From Cercophora sp. LCS_1 (taxonomy: Eukaryota > Ascomycota > Sordariomycetes > Sordariales > Lasiosphaeriaceae), in NCBI GenBank assembly GCA_036250225.1, contig JAPZLL010000007.1, positions 868,001 to 932,000 on the forward strand: DNA of 64,000 nt, written 5' to 3'. The translations under genes and the position numbers were made by a program. Shown one piece after another: positions 32,570 through 42,894 of this stretch. A model generated the notes under the pieces. It saw nothing but the letters and a program-made list of their open reading frames with translations. It did not search any database and had not been told where the DNA came from. Every line of letters starts with the position of its first letter. The stretch's first letter is position 1.

Positions 32570-34605
32570 GGATCCGAGTATTCAGTGGTGACAGACTCGA
32601 CAATCTCCTGATGGTAAATTTGCGATTTCTCATCCTCGGGTTTTGTGCCCTCAGCTGCCGCCACAAGGAAACCCAACCAACCCAATTCCACCCCCCTTTT
32701 CGGGTCAACATCCTGCCATCTCAAACGATTGGCAGCGATAGGGCTTCACATCCCGAGTTGTTCCCGTCTATCCTCTTCGCCAGAAATGCTGTCAAGTACC
32801 CGATCAGACCACACAGGAAGCGTTGCCGCGGGAGCCGCGATGTCGATGTCGCTGTCACGGTTCAGGCCAGGAACCGGCCAAGCGGAGAGGGGCGCAACCA
32901 TCTCGGCGACCCGTGTTGCGCAAGAACGGGGGTTTCCATCGGAGATTGGGTTGGATATTTCTCCGCGACCGGGGACTGTAGTAAAGTTCCCGAGATCTGC
33001 GATACCTCAGAGGCCCAAAGCGTAGTTCTTCAGGCGGATGGAGTCATCCTCAAGGTACCAAGACATTACACACGTGTATCTCCCGGACAGAACATCTCGT
33101 CTAATCGCTCACAACTAGTCGTCAACTAGGCCCATCGGATGGTTCCGTTACCGCCTTTGCTTCTATCGCTACCCTACCAACCCGACACGACAACCGACCC
33201 CCCCATCAGCAGCGCCATTCCTGCATCCGCCAAGTCAACCCCCTCCACCTTCCAACCACCACCTCCTCTTCACGACACACACAAACGGCGTTCGTGACTC
33301 GAGCACGAACCCACTCTCCTCAGCCCTCCCCCACCGGCGGGTGCCGAACTCACGGACTCGCCAATCCGCCCACGCTTCTCCTTCCCAGTTCAGGGGGGGT
33401 CAGACGCTTCTCTCCACAGAAGGTATCTTCGCTACCGAAAACTCAACACATCTACCTTCTCTACCTAGGCCCCCAAGAGAACCAACGTTTTGAGTTGATG
33501 GTTAACCGCTAGCTCGCAAACTACGACGCCGAGTGACATCCACCCGACCAAAAATATTCCTCCCACTCGGAGTATTATTCGTTTGGTTATCCATTGAGGG
33601 ATCAAAATGGGATCAAAACGGGAGTGGTCTCTCCGCGACGGAACATGCACACGCACTACCGCGAATACCACTCCCCGCTTTCTTGCGTTTGCGTGGCCGT
33701 GTTGTGTCGTGTCGCGTCGTCGCGCTGGCTCGCCTCTACTTTAGTGCCACCCAAGAAAGTGAATATCATGGGAACCTTGGGGGTTTGGATGCGACGTTGT
33801 GACCTTACGAGCCATTGGTAGAGTAGGAGCAATGCTGTTGTTACCGCGCCAATAAAGCAGGGGTGTTTTGCCAGACTATTCTACCCTGGGTTGTCCCCAG
33901 ATGGTGTGTTTTGTTTCCGGCGATAGCCGATGTGAGGTCATCGCCAATCCTGTTCTTGGGTTTTCTGCATGTGTGTGTCCACTGTGCGTGTGTGAGTCGG
34001 CGATCGGACCCAGCCGGGGAAGGGTGAGAAATTCTTGACCGCTGGTAATGCCAAGATGGAAGGCGGAGATGTCTTGTGTTCTCCAGTGTGGCGTGGCGAG
34101 GTTTACGGATGAGGCCGAGTAGTGGCAGTTTTTTTTTTTTCTTTTTTTTTTTTTACCCACACTACACACTTGGAAGGTCTGTGACCTGTGGTTTGCCCCA
34201 TGTGTCTGGGGCCGGGACCACTACTCTAAGGACTGGACTGCCTGTTTAGGAAGTTGGTCTGTTGCCCCTTTTTCCTCCTCGTTTTGCGATTGTGGAACAA
34301 GGGGTCCCAGCGTTATGTCAAAGGGAAGCACGGAGGAACTTTTGAGTCGTCTAGAGGTTTCTAGAGAAGAAGCTAGCAGAGCTTGCGGAGCGCGCACAAA
34401 TCCTGTCCTGTCCTGTCTTGGGCTTGGCTTGGTTTCCCATGCCGAGGACGAAGAAGGGGGGGGGACATGTGCCCAACAGGGCATGTGGTAGCCTCATTCC
34501 TTGGCGGGGCCATCTGCGGAAGAGAAGCCGGGCCGCTGTCAGGTCAGGTACGCAGGAGCTTTTGTTAGCTGGGCTTGGTCACTGACCACACCCGGGAAGG
34601 GAATG

Positions 34606-34625
34606 AGATCGGATCGGATCGGATC
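34606..34625. repeat. GATCG tandem repeat, about four units
   Basis: Four consecutive near-identical 5-bp units (GATCG x3 followed by GATCT) lie within otherwise unique sequence. Confidence 0.7.
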
Positions 34626-36738
34626 TGGTGATTCCTACCCTTGTCGATGTTGGCATTGATGACATCTGAAGATGTTTGGCGGGCAGGCATGGTGCTAGTG
34701 TGCGTTTTAGGAAGGTGCGAGACGTCCCGCAACACATGTGGATGGTTTGTTTAGGGATGAGGGCAAGAAGAAAACCTGATCGCACCGGGAAGCTGGAAGG
34801 GGACATACGTCGCCTTACGTCAGGGTCAGGGCCAGGGCCAGCTGAGAGAAGGCTTGCCCTGTCTCTTGCTCGTGTTGTTGTTTTGCAAGAGTTAGAACCT
34901 TGGAAGCTTGGGGACTGGGCTGGGCAAGACTCCACTTCCTTCTGGAACTTCTGGAAGACATGTGTCATTGACGTTGAAGGAAAAGGGGGATGTTGGTTAG
35001 GTAACAACCGGATTGGGAAATCCGCACGCCGTCACATCGTCGACGGCTATGATCGGTGATTCAAGTTGTGTACACGTGTGTTTGTCAGTGAGCTGATTTT
35101 GATTTTTTTTTTTGGCCTGTGTGCTTGCTCAGGGGTGGTGTGGTTCGTCGGATGTCGGGTTCGCCTTCGCGTTGCGAGGGGCCGAGGGGCTGGGGTTTAC
35201 CCTGAGAGCGAGGCGAACAAGCTGAAAAAAAATGTCGTGACCTGAGGCGAGGCCAGGCTAGGCAAGGCAAGCGCGCGCGACCATTGACAAAGCAGTTCGG
35301 AGGGCTCGTCACCGACACCGAGCCGCTGGGTGTGTGGGACTTTTGCCAAGTGTCCGGTCTTGTTTAGAGAGGGACGACTTGTCATCAGACCATCAGCTGG
35401 TGTTTGATGTGTGCCATATGCCAGCCTCAGCTTTTTTTTTTTCCCCGGGGGGCCCATCCATATCGCCATTTGCCACTTTGAGGTGTCGGTGTCGGGCCCC
35501 TGGGAAGATTGGGAAGGCGAACGGCGTTGTTCCTGCAGCATTGAGATATTGCTAATCTTGAATCTCTTATCCTAATTGCCCGAGGAGGTCCGGCTTTTGC
35601 TGCTGCGTACCTCATCAGGCCGGACGTCAGGCCATTCTTTCGCCGGGCGGAGGAAAGCGAAGAAGGGGACAAGGGCTTCTCCGATGCGATTGTGTGATGC
35701 GTGGCCGATGAGATGCCGTGTAATGTTTGGCTTGTGCCACGGGAGCATGTGCACCACGGTATCGACGAATCGCCCTCTTGGCTCGGAGGCATCGCCGCCG
35801 TTCGTTCTCACTGGGTCACTTGTGGTCTGTTTGCATTTTGCAAAACAAGCCAGTGTCCAACCTCGGGCGCTTCCTGCCTATTGGGATGATGAGTTGATGC
35901 GTCAATGGTTCCACGGTATCTCCGTCAGCTGGCAGGGCTCCACCCCTGTCTTCCGCGGCCGAGGCGTCCGGAGGAAATCGAACCTTTCTAGAAACCTGCC
36001 GCAAACGGACGTGGCGCCCTGTGCTTCTCTCGTCTGACAAGCCTGTCCCGCCTTGCCTGATGTGGCATGGTGCTGGCCCGGCCCTCAGGGGTTTGGTTCG
36101 GCCATCGGATGCGTCCCTTGTTCTTGTTGCCTTGCCGTTTCCAGATGACAGATGACGGTGTGAGGTGAGCAGTCATGATGCGATGCAAGTGCGTGGAAGC
36201 GGAGGAAGGCAGAAGGAACAAATGGAAGCCTTCGGTGGAGGCCTGTCCCATATACAGCATTATGCAGGTATTGCAGGCAGGCAGACAGACCACCGAGCCA
36301 TCGTCCGCGCCGTATTCTGCGACCTCTGGGCGGCTGGCTGCAACGTAGACAAAAATGCGGGCTTCTTCAAGGGAGACCGGCGGCAAGCATGCCGTTCAAC
36401 CGCCTTCCAGAAGGCGCAAGGAAAGCCCATAACTGGCTTGCTATTTTGTCCGGAGTCAAGCCGGGAATAAGGAACCCACGAGAACCACAATCCTGAGTGG
36501 GACTGGACGCGAACCCGTGTGTCCCGTGTTCCGCCCCATGCAAGCAACGATCGCCGTTCCTTCTGCCTTTGCGCCCGCCGCGTGGAATGTTCTTTGCGCA
36601 TGCCCGATTGAGGAGGGTCGTGTTTGAGCTTGCGCGAGGTCCTTGGGTGGCGTTCGGTCTTTTCTGTTCTGGCTGCTGATCAAACGTGGCAGATCTCTTT
36701 TCCCCCGCAGCCCAATTCGAGACACATTCTTTTGTTGC

Positions 36739-36761
36739 TTTTTTTTTTTTTTTTTTTTTTG
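36739..36761. repeat. Homopolymer T tract, about 22-23 nt
   Basis: An uninterrupted run of T lies inside the gene-poor region. Its length is prone to sequencing error. Confidence 0.7.
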
Positions 36762-39700
36762 TTTGCACTTTCTTCAGCTTCAGCCCTCTCGGGCGCAGGT
36801 TGAGCGGAGCGGTTTGCCCGCTGGACTTGGTCCGGTTGATCTCCGGTCATATTTCCTTTTGCGCTGTTCTTGCAGGACGCCTTGGAAGGCGTGATGTCTC
36901 TCCCACGCCCTTTGGCTTTGCCACTTTGTGCTGATTGATTACTCAACTTGGCGTTGAGGATCGGCAAGCCTTACAACTCGCTACAACTTGGGCAGCCACA
37001 TTCCTGTCACCTCATGGTCGCACCGCCGCGTTTCATTCGACCGCGGACCGGCGGCAAATGAGATAAAGGAAATGGGGGGGGACCTTGGAGTTTGCCTCCC
37101 ATTGATTGCCATTATCGGCGAGGGAAGCCTCTCGTCTCGTTTGTTTGAATGAATTGTTCAATCATAGGATTCCCAACAGGCCGGAACTCGTCTCGGCCCT
37201 TCTCGTGGCGTGTCTTTGGCAGCAGTTCTTTGTTTGCGTGGAATTGCGCCATTGCGCCATATGACGAATTTGTGGTCGTCAACCGACTTTGCCGAGCCGA
37301 TCTTGAAAGACTCGAGCCACGCCGCAGACGGGGCTGTCCTGGCCTCGAAATAAAGTTTTCCTGGAGCTGGGCCGTGACGTGATCGATTTATGGAGTAATC
37401 CTCGGCCGCCAGGCAACTGATGATCGGACTTGATCTGCGATGAGTCGTAAGTAGTGGTCAATCGGCGGAGTGACCCCCAAACTGGCTCCAGAACCTGTGG
37501 AGCTGTTGTTCCGCTCTCGAAAAGTCAGGTCGCGGGATGCACTGAATTCCCGGTGCGATACCGGTCGCATGGGGTAAAACTTTTGGAACGGGAAGGACAA
37601 AGAACGCTGTTGGTAAAAACGCGGTTCGCGTGAACATCACGTAGTCGATCAGGCTCCTGATCGTCTTTGAATCAGGCCGCGCCTGACCCAGGAAGTGGTG
37701 GTGCATGATTTGGCAGTTTCGCCAGACGCACGATGCGATGTGGAAAAGCAGAGAGCGGGGGAATCTGGTTCCAACCCGAACCGGCTAGTGTGGGGCTTTT
37801 TGTCACGGAAATCTCTCCGCACCCAAGCTTTTTCGCCATCGTTTTCCTATTCCGGATAGTCTGAGGCTCCATGGTTGTCGGTGGGTGGGCAGCTAAGAGT
37901 TGCCAGTTTGATAAGGCTTCTTTTCTGTCAAACATTGATGAATCTGGCCATTCGCTATGCAGAAGCATGAAGCAACTGTTGGAGCCCACGGATGTCCGTT
38001 CCGTCCTGTTGCGGCTCTCCCGTCGTTGCCCGTTCTCCCCTGCGGTCAATCAAGATGCGGTCCTTGACATGGTTGCCACGGGTTTGTGCTGTGCTTTCAT
38101 TGGCCGTTGGCGCCTTGCAGACAACTGCCGAGAAGCCCTTCGTTGTGACGCGAGAGTAAGTAGCAGGCGGCCATTGGAGGGAGAAGTAGAAAAAGTATAA
38201 CATAATATCATCTATGGCCTCCCGGACGAGGCCATATCGTGCTCACAATCACCAGTTCGACCGTGGTTATTTCGGCTTGTAGTTCGAGGTTGTCGTGGCA
38301 GCGCAGGAATGGCAGCGCATACTCAACTGCATCGAATAGTGGACGGGGACTGGCGCTCAGCGTTGCACGATTCATGGGGCCGCGACCGCATTGCTCTGGG
38401 CGACGTCGGGCCTGCACGCTTGCACAACATGTGGAGAAGGCGGAGTCCCTCTTCCAGGCGTCTTCCACACTGGGCTTGGCTGCTTGGCTGCTGCCTCCGC
38501 TTTTTCGTTCTCCCTGGACGTCGGATGTCAGGTCCCCTGCCAAGGGAGCGAAGGGGGAGCGAGGGGAGGGTCCGCGTCCGAGCAAGTGACAACTAGCGTG
38601 GCTAGCCGTGAGCCGAAGGTTTTCGGCGTGGTCATCTGCATTCCAAGACTTTTCCTCGTGCTGGAGCCTGCTGGGGCCCCGTTACTATTCGTGGTTGACC
38701 AGACGTATCCAGGCGTCTTCTATTGCCTTTGCTGTGGAGCCTGGGCATCCGACCTTGGGGAGCTTGTCTCGAGAGAACTGGCCGGATTGGTACGACGACT
38801 TGGACAGTCGGCAGGGCAATCGACCTAGGGACGGAGCCGTAGGAGCGGGGTGTGGACGGGGCAAGCGCAACGGACATGAGATCTCCCCGTCGTCTCCGCC
38901 CGTCGCCGTCTATCATTCAATGCCAGGCGACCCGACCGCAACGACCTGCTGGACCATGAAACATCGGCGAGCAGGACATATCACTTATAGCAACTTTTGG
39001 ACCTATGCAGGAAACTGGGAGGATGCGCGACGGGCATGGTCGGTGGTCCGTGTTACGGGTGGCTGCGGCGGCAGCCGAATTCCAGGACGCAAGATTTCGT
39101 CCGACACCTTTAGGTCGCTGGCTGGAACGCCTCTTCTGCAATCGCTCGCGGGGCGTTTCTTGGCCACGAAAACGGGCGTCACGGGCGTTCGACAGGGCGT
39201 ATAAAGTCGCAGCGTGGAGCATAGGGCGGCAAGCGCGACGCAAGACGGTCTTGTTCTGGCGCTGACTTTGGGGGGCTTCTGGCTCTGTTCTCAACAGGAT
39301 ACATGTACTGGGGCAGCGTTGCAGTGTTGCGTCGCAGCGTCGTAGCAGCGTAGGACTGGCTGCGGTGACGCCAATAATCTGAGGGGGAGCGGAATGACGA
39401 AGACTACCACCCGTCTGATTGGGTGCGCCGTCGGTTGGTCGCCCATGTTTGCCCACATTTCGCCCCTCGCAGAAGCCTTCTAGAAGGTGCCCCACCGCCC
39501 TTTCCTCATTTCCCGCCTTCTGCAACGGTGCCGACGAGTGACGATTGAAGAAGCCACCATTCCGTCGTCCTCTACTGTAGCCTGTGCATCCCTGACTTGA
39601 TAGAGTAGAATTAGGCGGCGACGGCGATCATATAGCGCCCGATGCCATCCAGATTGCCGCAGACGAGAAACCCGCTCGCCGTTCTCTAAACAATTGGGGT

Positions 39701-41001
39701 TGGCTTGGTCAGGCAGGGGTTTCCCTTTGCAACGGGCAGGGGTCCCGTCTGGCACCCACGAGAGGCCAAGAAACACAGCGAATGGCCGATTGGAATGGCG
39801 AGCAGGGGTTGCATGGGGGGGAAGGAGAGGTGCAGGGGATCGAACAAGGGAAGAGGCAGGAGCAGCACCACCGCACCCACCCCGGACCACCCCGGGCGCT
39901 GGGCGTTCGCTCACGCCTTCCCTTCACCTTCCCGACTCATTAAGGCCTTGGCCCTGCTCCCCTCTTCCTGCGGACCAAGTCCTTTGTCGGCTTTCCCTTT
40001 TGATCTGCCCTTCTCCCAAACGCCATAGACCCAAGGCCAAAGCCGCCTCGACCTTTCTGCGCCAAACCTCCACTGACCGACCAGTCGGGTCCATCAAGCC
40101 CCTTTGCTCTTTGACAGAAAACGCACGCACTGCCCGCCCGCGAACCCTTCCTCTGGGTCCTTCCTTCTTTGCAACTGCTAGGACATCGTCATCGCTGCTT
40201 TGTAACGTCAACGCCCACACGGCACAGGGAACTTTTCGTCACCGATACCCACTCACCACCCGTCATCGACGAGACCTTTGTGTCAGGACCTCCTATTTTT
40301 CTCCGCGGCCTGCTCTTGGAAAGACTCATCATCTGAACTCCTCAGGGCGTCCCCTGCCCGGCATCCAAACCCGAACCCACCTTCCCACACATCAACTTGC
40401 TTGCTGTTGCGACTAAAGCAAGCCACAACACTCAACCACCACTGCGGCTCACCAAGCGCCGCCGACTCACAGTTATTATTCACCTAGACGCTGTCAGGCT
40501 GCTGTTGCCTGGCCTCGCGACGGAACTGAAAAAGGAGGAGCTTCTGCTGTGTTGCCGCACCACACGACGGCTGCATTTCGTGAGAGCCCTCGCGGCCTGC
40601 TGCTCGACCGGACGGCTGCGTGCAGGCTCTGGGTGACGTCCCCAACCTGACGCACGATATTCCCGACAGCGCGGCCACTGGAGTGTACGCACTCTCCTGC
40701 AACCTTCCGCTCTCGCTGCTCTGGTTCTCGTGGGTAATTGGCTGCTGATCATCGGTGCTTGCAACGGGAACGGAGTGAAGGCCGCCCCATCAGCACTGGA
40801 TTCGGGCAGCTACACACTTCAAAACGGCCGGTTTCTGCAAGTCCCTGCATCTCCCGCCAGACGATTTTATAAGAGGCGCCTGACGCCTGCCGCCTAGCCC
40901 GGACCCGAGGAATGAGGTAGCGAAGGCGTGAGCCTTTCCGACGTTCAAAAGGTGTCGTCCCATTCATTCCCAGTTCAACCGGCCGGGAGCTCGCAGGAAG
41001 A

Positions 41002-42078
41002 ATGCCCAGATCGCGAATACGCGCCCACTCGCCGGTTCTCATGACGCCCTCCCCTTCCCCCCGGGAATCCTCGCCACAGCCGTCGTCCGTCTTTGAAGAC
41101 GGCGACGGAGACTCGCTCATGACGGCATCGCGGCCACCAAGCATGGCTCTCATGCCCCCGGCCTCGACGGCCACAAGCCCGACGTCGCCACCATCACTAC
41201 GAGACATTCTGTCCAACACTGCACCACCACCATACACGCTCGGCGCCTTCATGGCCTTTCTGTCGCAGAACCACTGCCTCGAGACGCTCGAGTTCACCAT
41301 GGACGCTGACCGGTACAGAGCCGCCCATAGCGACATCCTGCAACAGCCGGTCGGCAAGGGAGATGCCAACGAGCATGTGTGTTCGCTGTGGCAGAAGCTA
41401 ATGCACGCTTACATACTGCCGTGCGGGTATCGGGAAGTCAATCTTCCCTCACGCGTTCGCGACAGGCTCTTATCTCTGCCGGCGTCGCCGACGCCACCGC
41501 ACCCCTCGGAGCTCGACGAGGCTGTCACTATCGTGTACGAGTTGATGAACGATTCGGTTCTAGGGCCTTTTCTGGCATCTGTTGTTGCGCCATCACCCGA
41601 GTTGATGGAACACGATCACGAGCACAGGCACTCGCGTCGCCTTCGTCTTGCAAAGGAAGGATCTTCACTCTCGAATGCCGACGAGTCTACCAAGTCGCCA
41701 AAAGTTGGTTTCCTGCCGCTTCTCAACCTCTCGTGGACCAACGATCACCATCGCTCAGGGTCGTCTTCGGGTGAGGCTGTCGAGAAGGAAGTCGGCCTCA
41801 CCGACGACTCTGCCAGCACGGGCTCACCGGCCGGCAACGAGCCGATGACGCCGCCGACTACGCCGCCCACCTCGGACTGGGCCTTCTCCACCTCGCCGAG
41901 CAGCCTCCACCGGGCCATTAGTGCTCACAGCAATGGTTGGAAGAAGATGGGGGCCAAGCTTGGTCTAAGTAGAAAAGGACGTAACAAGCGTTCTCACCAC
42001 GCCAGCACAACTTCCGCCGGCTCCGACATCGACATCCCGATGGGCGACGCAAACCCTGGCCACAATAACCAGTTATAG
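41002..42078 (+). CDS. RGS-domain protein (regulator of heterotrimeric G-protein signalling), first open segment
   Basis: This single exon of 358 codons runs from ATG 41002 to TAG 42076-42078. After a ~65-residue Ser/Pro-rich N-terminus, residues ~66-195 carry an RGS box: LRDILSNTAPPPYTLGAFMAFLSQNHCLETLEF at the start and AVTIVYELMNDSVLGPFL at the end. RGS proteins accelerate GTP hydrolysis by G-alpha subunits. The arrangement, with an N-terminal RGS box and a long disordered tail, resembles the fungal RgsA/Rgs2 group, but I am not certain of the subgroup. The tail is Ser/Thr/Pro-rich with TPPTTPPTS-type phosphosite-like repeats and a basic patch (GLSRKGRNKRSHH). The same frame continues beyond the TAG for 271 codons, listed separately. 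Confidence 0.82.
   Translation: MPRSRIRAHSPVLMTPSPSPRESSPQPSSVFEDGDGDSLMTASRPPSMALMPPASTATSPTSPPSLRDILSNTAPPPYTLGAFMAFLSQNHCLETLEFTMDADRYRAAHSDILQQPVGKGDANEHVCSLWQKLMHAYILPCGYREVNLPSRVRDRLLSLPASPTPPHPSELDEAVTIVYELMNDSVLGPFLASVVAPSPELMEHDHEHRHSRRLRLAKEGSSLSNADESTKSPKVGFLPLLNLSWTNDHHRSGSSSGEAVEKEVGLTDDSASTGSPAGNEPMTPPTTPPTSDWAFSTSPSSLHRAISAHSNGWKKMGAKLGLSRKGRNKRSHHASTTSAGSDIDIPMGDANPGHNNQL
42076..42078 (+). other. In-frame TAG in the RGS gene (candidate edited or readthrough stop)
   Basis: The context is AACCAGTTA TAG GGATCA. The A is preceded by U and followed by G in RNA, the neighbour preference described for fungal A-to-I editing. No alternative splice form that keeps frame is visible. Confidence 0.6.
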
Positions 42079-42894
42079 GGATCACAGGTCATGCCAATAC
42101 ACAAAGCCCCCACGACAAGTGCACCTATGCAGACGGCACCGCCGACAATCTGCGTCACGGACAACGAGACGCAGATGCCGACGCCAAAGCAATCGCCAAG
42201 CATGGAAAAGTGGGAGGAGCCACATCCAGGCCAGCGTTTCCCGTTATCCCCGGTGGGAGACGCTGGCTGTGCTGGCGAGCACCACTTGACAACACCGGGG
42301 CTTCAGGTTGGTATGGCCGCAAAAGGGTTCAAACCATATCCGTCGCGACTTCGTATTCCAGTATCAGCTCCTCGAGGAATCTACCGACCGCGATTTCGCC
42401 GACACATGTCGATAAAAACCTTCTCTTCTGACCGTCACTCCAAGGTCCTGACGCCGGTCCCAGCAACCCCCCGGAGCGGCACCGCCAGCACAGCACCGAT
42501 GCTCAAGCGCCCCGCTTCGATCGAGTTTGTTCCGACAGCCATGCAGATGGATTTCGGTGAGACTACCGACACGGATGGTGTCTCGAGGCCGATCAGCTGT
42601 GCGATCGAAACAATGGCCTCATCGGAGCTCTCATCGCCCCGGCTGTCAATGACGGACTTTTCGAATCATCTCAACATTACTTTTTCTGGCGAGTTTGAAG
42701 CTGTTGCAGTCTTGCCGAGCCCGGTCTCGGAGGAATACCAACCGACTTCTAACCCGGACGAGGATCCCTATGGCTGGGAAGCTGAGCTTGACAAGAAGAT
42801 CAGCTGCTCGTCTGTGGAGTTCCGACGGACTGGCAGCGCGAAGCGAAGCCTGCTTCATCGGGTCTTCAGCATCGGTCCAAAAGGAGTGTCATGA
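42079..42894 (+). CDS. In-frame continuation of the RGS gene after a single TAG
   Basis: Immediately after TAG (42076-42078) the RGS reading frame stays open for 271 codons to TGA at 42892-42894. An ATG occurs only four codons in (42091). The composition matches the RGS tail: Ser/Pro/Thr-rich, with plausible motifs such as TPVPATPRSGTASTAP, SSPRLSMTDFSNHLNITF and NPDEDPYGWEAELDKKI and a basic C-terminus (KRSLLHRVFSIGPKG). Any intron removing the TAG in frame must begin at a Val codon and end at 42078 or 42087. The nearest such codons are far upstream and poor donors. The segment is therefore best explained as a C-terminal extension reached by RNA editing or readthrough, or as the remnant of a longer protein cut by a nonsense mutation. 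Combined length with Trp at the TAG would be 630 aa. Confidence 0.55.
   Translation, partial: GSQVMPIHKAPTTSAPMQTAPPTICVTDNETQMPTPKQSPSMEKWEEPHPGQRFPLSPVGDAGCAGEHHLTTPGLQVGMAAKGFKPYPSRLRIPVSAPRGIYRPRFRRHMSIKTFSSDRHSKVLTPVPATPRSGTASTAPMLKRPASIEFVPTAMQMDFGETTDTDGVSRPISCAIETMASSELSSPRLSMTDFSNHLNITFSGEFEAVAVLPSPVSEEYQPTSNPDEDPYGWEAELDKKISCSSVEFRRTGSAKRSLLHRVFSIGPKGVS

Larger units (their letters stand above)
32570..41001. other. 8.4-kb gene-poor region upstream of the RGS gene
   Basis: I find no supportable coding gene across these 8.4 kb on either strand. Short open frames are abundant but most start without ATG, overlap on both strands and lack introns or domains. A weak candidate is ATG 32787, in a frame giving MLSSTRSDHTGSVAAGAAMS and ending at a TAG near 33021. 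The region contains long T runs (34131-34155 interrupted, 35102-35112, 36739-36761) and a short GATCG tandem repeat near 34606-34625. It is GC-rich, without the TA-rich signature of RIP. From about 39900 to 41001 it becomes pyrimidine-rich, as expected for a long 5' leader of the RGS gene. Confidence 0.5.

Noticed and set aside
32611..33129. 172-codon frame starting with a signal-peptide-like stretch (MVNLRFLILGFCALSC), and an overlapping frame from ATG 32787 ending at a TAG
   Set aside because: The two frames conflict, neither shows a recognisable domain or intron, and composition after the first ~20 residues is not protein-like in the first frame. The second frame has a continuation after TAG, but it is too short and weak to add to the UAG set.
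39694..40416. 240-codon plus-strand frame upstream of the RGS gene
   Set aside because: Composition is Arg/Pro/Ser-rich low-complexity typical of GC-rich pyrimidine leaders, with no domain; more likely 5' leader or promoter.
42091..42894. Separate gene starting at ATG 42091, immediately downstream of the RGS stop
   Set aside because: It lies 12 nt after the stop, in the same frame, with no room for a promoter or terminator; treated as continuation of the RGS frame.
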